From NCBI RefSeq assembly GCF_019059575.1, contig NW_024881536.1, forward strand, positions 992,001 to 1,056,000: a stretch of DNA of 64,000 bases, read 5' to 3'. The notes below the pieces were generated by a model, which worked only from the letters and a program-made list of their open reading frames with translations, searched no databases and was not told where the DNA came from. Shown here in pieces: positions 59,901 through 64,000 of this stretch. Both the position numbers and the translations under genes were made by a program. This DNA is from Amphibalanus amphitrite. Lineage: Eukaryota; Arthropoda; Thecostraca; Balanomorpha; Balanidae. Position 1 is the first letter of the stretch. Each line of letters begins with the position of its first letter.

Positions 59901-62900
59901 TGCGTTACAAAGACTAATGTGGGGAAGGATTTCAGACGCCTGACATGGCCAGGTACCTTGAAAGATTCAAAGTTCAAATGATTGTTTGAGATGAACTTCA
60001 TCCTCATGTGGCAAGCCACTTACTATCCAGCCGTAGAACAGAGATGTGACTGTGAGGACGGATAAATTCAATACGACACCGCCCCGCTGATGACCACTGA
60101 CGGATTGTCCTCCCCGGTCGGTCACCCAGCTGCCCCAGCCTGTCACGCACGCCCTGCCGTCACGCCCGTCATCCGTCACACTGTGACGGAACTGCGTCAC
60201 GCTGGCCGCAGTTTGGTGACGGATAGGTCAGTGGTGACAGGCCAGCTGACCGATCGGTGCCTGGGTGGTGATAGTGTGGACCGGATGGACCTCTGACAGA
60301 TAGCGATCGTCAGTGAGGATGCGTAGTCCGCCACGCCGTCTCTATCAATGCATTTGATCAAATGGTATGGAGCGGAAACGCCGCTCACCTCTGATCACGC
60401 CGCTCACATAATAAAATGGCAGTGGACATTTACGATTTCGTTTTTTTTTTTGTCAGTACGGATCAACGTACGGATATATGTGTGCAAGCATGCACGTGAA
60501 AGTATGCAGGCTTTCGGTGCTTTTGCCATTCTTTGAAACTATGATGTTGTGGGAAGAAAATCGGCTTACCAGCGTATCATTTGAAGAAAAAAATCGATAA
60601 CAAAAAGGCACGCATAAGGGCCGCATTGTCAAAAACACGATCAAAAACACTCTTGAAGCTAATTCTTGTAAAACGGTATGCTGCGTTGATAATGGCATTG
60701 TCGCTTTCAACACCTTTTGAATAAGCAGGGTTAAATGAAAACGCGTCGCAGAATATTAGGGTGTTATGTAAAAATGAACCACCCGCCGGTATTTTCGCCA
60801 TTTCGGGAAGTCGCTGCCTCTCCCTCAGCAAAAAAATTACGGAACGACGAAAACAAAGGCATTAAAATGACGTAGAGAAATGGCTCAGTGTGCGCTACTG
60901 ATATCGCGGTTGCCGACATGCCGTGAATCCTCATATAAACCCGGGTCAGAGGTGTGTGGTGTGCATAATGTTAGAAATGAAATTTTCTCCATCCAATGTA
61001 AATTATCAGGAAGCAATGAATTTTCCAGTGAATTAAATTAAGCAGCTAAGTTTTGAGCTATAAGCAAGTAGGTATATGTGATTGTTTGGATGCATGATTT
61101 TAATTGTATGCAGTGCAGATTACGCTCCTATAGCCGCAATAGCTGGCACTGCAGAATAATCTGCACTGCGGAACAGTTCGCACTGCAGAACAGTTCGCAC
61201 TGCCAGCGAATCCCTGAGCGCCCCGTGTCGCACTTTGAACCCCGCTCCGCATTCCTCTCTCCCCATCGCCGCCCCTTGTCGCGATCTCAATCGGTGCTGA
61301 GCAGGATGGATATCACTCTCACCTGTCGGCTGCTCCCTGCCTCTCCCTCACCCACTCTCTGCCCTCTCACATTCCGATCAGGTCCGGCGCCCCGTCCTTC
61401 CATCTCTCTCCCATCCCGCCCCGTCCCTTCTCTCTCTCCTCGCGCCGCTCCGACACCTATGCTAAATCCCGGCGCCCGTGGTAGACGATCGGCGGACGAT
61501 CGGCGGACGATCGACGCCCCGATCGCGGCCACGCGAGCCGCGCCTGTCACCCGTTCGACGTCCGACCGACGCCGCAGCGAGCGGAGACGAGTCGGTGACG
61601 TACTGACCTGTCAGCCACCCCCCCCCCCCTCTCCGCCCCGCCCCGGCGCCGAGCCCCGGGGACAGGGCAGTGAGCACGGTACCCGGCGGCCGCTCGTGCG
61701 CGCGTGCCGGTGAGCCGTGTGTGTGCCGCGGTTGCCGACGGAGGTGGAGGGTCTCGGCGGAGAGGGTGTCCGCCCAGTGGTCGGGTGTCTGTCCCGGGAA
61801 CACTGAGGAATGCACGGAGATGGGGCGCTGATGCATGCCGCCACGTCGGGCCTCGAGCTGAGAGATGCCGAGACGGATAGGCCCGCTCTGCGCGGTCGAT
61901 GTGGCTGATTTGCAGCCAAATGTGAGATGCAGCCACTCTCCTGACGGGCGATCGGGACAGATCAGTGCCCTTCCAGCGAACTGGCTCCCGGGCCGTGGTC
62001 GGGGAGCGGGGTCGTGACTAGAGTTCTGCACGGCTGCAATTTTCCACAGCCTAGCCGCCCCGCAGCCGTGGCTCCACAGCCACAGCCGCCCACAGCCGTG
62101 GCAAACTGTGGGCAGCCAGCCGTCAGCCGGCCGTGGATAATTTCAATGAAATGCAACCAAATAGTATAAAATATGTTGTTCTTAGTTGAAACATATAGCC
62201 AAAGGCGCATTGCAATGGGCTATAGATTCTCAAGTTCATGAAGCATCATAGGTTAAGTGGTTGTGTATCTGGCTTTAGGCCAAAGGCCTGAAGCCTGATG
62301 CGCAACGCATGCCTACACAAGCCCTTGCAAGGGGTTAAGAAAGATGGGTAGGTAGGTACCTACATCAACAGAAAACATAAACAACGAACCAGAATAGAAG
62401 CACTAGCAGTGTAGACATCTAATGCCAAATCCTGAAGCATGGTTGTGGGACAGAACAACAGACCCTGATGCTTTTCATTTCATTATCAATGTTAGGTATG
62501 GAAAATGAAACTGAAGTTGATGAACTGTCAAACAGTGATTGTCTAGTCAAAACTCTTCCTTCTTTCTTACCTTGCATATTTTCTGGGGTGTGATATGCCA
62601 GGCTTGAAGCAGCCTTCTGGGCAAGTCTCGAACTAATTTGATATGCAAGGCATCAAAACACTAGTGAGCATCCAAGAAAGAAAAACATTCATCTATTTTG
62701 ATTTTTCCAAATAATGATCTTCGCTCAAATCCCCAAGGACGTGCGAGCCACAATTGCCTCTTTTAATCAAAAATTTTACTTGAGTTTTTAATGACGTCAA
62801 TAGCAAAGAAGTGGCAATAAATTGTTTTGTGTCTCTACAAACAGCCATAAAATTTTTAATTAAAAAATAATTATGCTATACAGTTGAAAACTTGCTCTCA

Positions 62901-62980
62901 AACAAAGATTAAGTACCAAATTTTTACATTTTTAGAAGAAGACGTCATTTGATTAGTAAAGTCAACAGCTCGCGTAAGAA
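59901..62980. other. Mostly non-coding with short repeats
   Basis: Clustered GTCAC words, including the palindrome CCGTCACACTGTGACGG, lie at about 60125-60245. GCACTGCAGAACAGTTC-type units lie at about 61150-61205 and three GACGATCGGCG units near 61486. CpG-rich sequence spans about 61220-61720, and CCACAGCCGTGG repeats occur at about 62045-62105. No gene recognised. Confidence 0.4.
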
Positions 62981-62987
62981 ATATTGT

Positions 62988-63049
62988 GTTCAGGGTTTTC
63001 ACCGTCATGTGAATTACGTGTTCAGGATTTTCACGATCATGTGAATTAA
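62988..63049 (+). repeat. Short direct repeat, two units
   Basis: GTTCAGGRTTTTCAC followed by a CATGTGAATTA word occurs twice at a spacing of about 31 bp. Confidence 0.7.
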
Positions 63050-63123
63050 CCGTAAGTAAGGTTCATGCTCACTTATAGTCTAATTCCATTGGCTTCGTTG
63101 ATCAGCATTTTCTGTTAGCGGTC

Positions 63124-63402
63124 TGTGGTATTTCCGACAAAAGTCCGAGTTGGTCTAGTCTTCTATTTCCATTCCATTCCAACGCCACCAACACCACACA
63201 CGGACCCGTCCTCTCGCCTGCGCCCTCTCTGCCTCACTGCCGCCTCTCACCCCGTCCACACATGGCCAGCAGGCGGCTTCCGCCCATGAACAACGTCGCC
63301 CTTCTTCCGTCCCTCCACGTGTCTCTGTCGCTAACGAAACAGTACTAATTCAGGCCCACTCGCCGACGCACAACTAAGCTAGAATGACACATTCGAAACA
63401 CA
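63124..63402 (-). mobile_element. Candidate 3' LTR of a Gypsy-type retrotransposon
   Basis: On the minus strand the sequence starts TGTGTTTCGAATG directly after a polypurine tract. A matching end ...GGAAATACCACA is found 279 bp on, giving TGTG/CACA terminal symmetry. The 5' LTR lies outside the window, so LTR identity and target duplication cannot be tested here. The inner boundary next to the polypurine tract is much firmer than the outer one. Confidence 0.45.
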
Positions 63403-63411
63403 TTCCCCCCT
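63403..63411 (-). promoter_or_regulatory. Polypurine tract
   Basis: AGGGGGGAA on the minus strand lies about 20 bases after the pol stop codon and directly before TG, the position of a plus-strand primer in LTR retrotransposons. Confidence 0.6.
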
Positions 63412-63429
63412 GTTCCTAAAGGAACACAT

Positions 63430-64000
63430 TCACTCAACCGTCTCGCTCGGGATGGGGTCACCGTACAGCTGTGTCGCCCGTCTCCAGCGCGCACTCCTTC
63501 TCAGTGTCTCACTATCGTTACACGGTCCACCCCCACCTTCCGCCGGTCCCTCAGCCTCATCCCTGCGGTCACTTTGCCTTTCATTTTCCAAAGCCGAACC
63601 TTGGCCTTCGGTGTCCGTTTCCAGTTTCACGTCACCTCCCGTCTCAGTCTGCGGGTCCCCGGCAGGGTCGTTAGTCGGCGCGACCGTCGGGGCCGTCGCC
63701 GGGGCCTCAATGGCCAGCCGCCCGGGCGCCCGGACGGTCGGAACCGGACAAGGGACGTCATTGTCCATCTGCCCGTGCTCGTCCTCTGTCGCAATCACTG
63801 TCGCGTCATCGACCAGACGATGCCGCACGTTTCGGACGTGCCACGGCACACCGTCCACCTCTATCGTCTGCGGTGAGACGATTTTAGTGACCGTGCCTTC
63901 CCTGGACACCGCGGTGCACCGATCACCCCGTTTCCGAATCCACACCGCGTCTCCGAGCTGAAATACTCCAGGCTGGCGGGCAGTAGGAACAGATGTGCCT
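63430..64000 (-). CDS. Retrotransposon pol C-terminus (integrase tail), partial
   Basis: The frame is open from the window edge to a stop at 63430. Near the start it reads FQLGDAVWIRKRG, then TVTKIVSPQTIEVDGVPWHV and RNVRHR, the small SH3-like integrase C-terminal domain in which GDxVW and VDGxPxHVR are typical of Ty3/Gypsy elements. About 110 acidic, low-complexity residues follow, ending with RRSARWRRATQLYGDP, a basic tail common in these polyproteins. The stop is followed within 20 bases by a polypurine tract and candidate LTR, consistent with an otherwise intact 3' end. The rest of the element lies beyond the window. Confidence 0.72.
   Translation of the reverse strand, partial: GTSVPTARQPGVFQLGDAVWIRKRGDRCTAVSREGTVTKIVSPQTIEVDGVPWHVRNVRHRLVDDATVIATEDEHGQMDNDVPCPVPTVRAPGRLAIEAPATAPTVAPTNDPAGDPQTETGGDVKLETDTEGQGSALENERQSDRRDEAEGPAEGGGGPCNDSETLRRSARWRRATQLYGDPIPSETVE

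Overview
The window reads as nuclear DNA of an animal, most likely an arthropod; a crustacean such as a barnacle is a guess. Support comes from LTR and non-LTR retroelement remnants, hAT-like and TTAA-type DNA transposons, long (GA)n/(CT)n tracts and short CCTAA tracts that match the arthropod telomere unit. No bacterial-style gene order, rRNA, tRNA or CRISPR array was found. Most of the sequence is intergenic or intronic and rich in repeats.

The main content is a set of nine TTAA-flanked elements of about 0.9-1.4 kb (3416-4428, 7290-8296, 11805-12993, 14026-14929, 15179-16220, 31212-32390, 41091-42455, 49686-50577, 50574-51519), together about 15% of the window. All begin TTAACCC and all have a poly-G/loop/poly-C hairpin just inside each end. 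All are asymmetric: one end carries a second copy of the inner terminal repeat offset by 26-28 bp. All are loaded with AGGTCA/TGACCT half-sites, and most also carry GACGTCA motifs. They look like non-autonomous relatives of piggyBac. Four sequence variants occur twice each; three of these pairs lie in opposite orientation.

The 21.7-33.4 kb region is a stack of nested insertions that can be ordered from target-site duplications (TSDs). A minisatellite (21727-21906, 27477-27530, 29716-29882) was split by two hAT-like insertions (TSDs TGCTGCAC and CTTCCTCT). The first contains a 5-kb element with CACTSAG ends, which holds a decayed non-LTR retrotransposon and a frameshifted GC-rich coding remnant. 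A third hAT-like element (30142-33357, TSD AGCCGACC) contains two further hAT-like elements and one TTAA element. Two fold-back insertions flanked by 12-15 bp direct repeats were found; one carries a decayed hammerhead-like motif of the Penelope type.

Protein-coding content is sparse. The best host-like gene is a single-exon reading frame at 58620-59195 (+) with a poly(A) signal. The right edge holds the 3' end of a Gypsy-type retrotransposon on the minus strand: integrase C-terminus, polypurine tract and a candidate LTR. Other calls are exon-like fragments. GC-rich, CpG-dense stretches at 1.6-2.6, 8.4-9.1, 18.5-19.1, 20.6-21.3, 42.9-43.3, 57.0-57.6 and 61.2-61.7 kb may be CpG-island promoters, but no gene could be attached to them.
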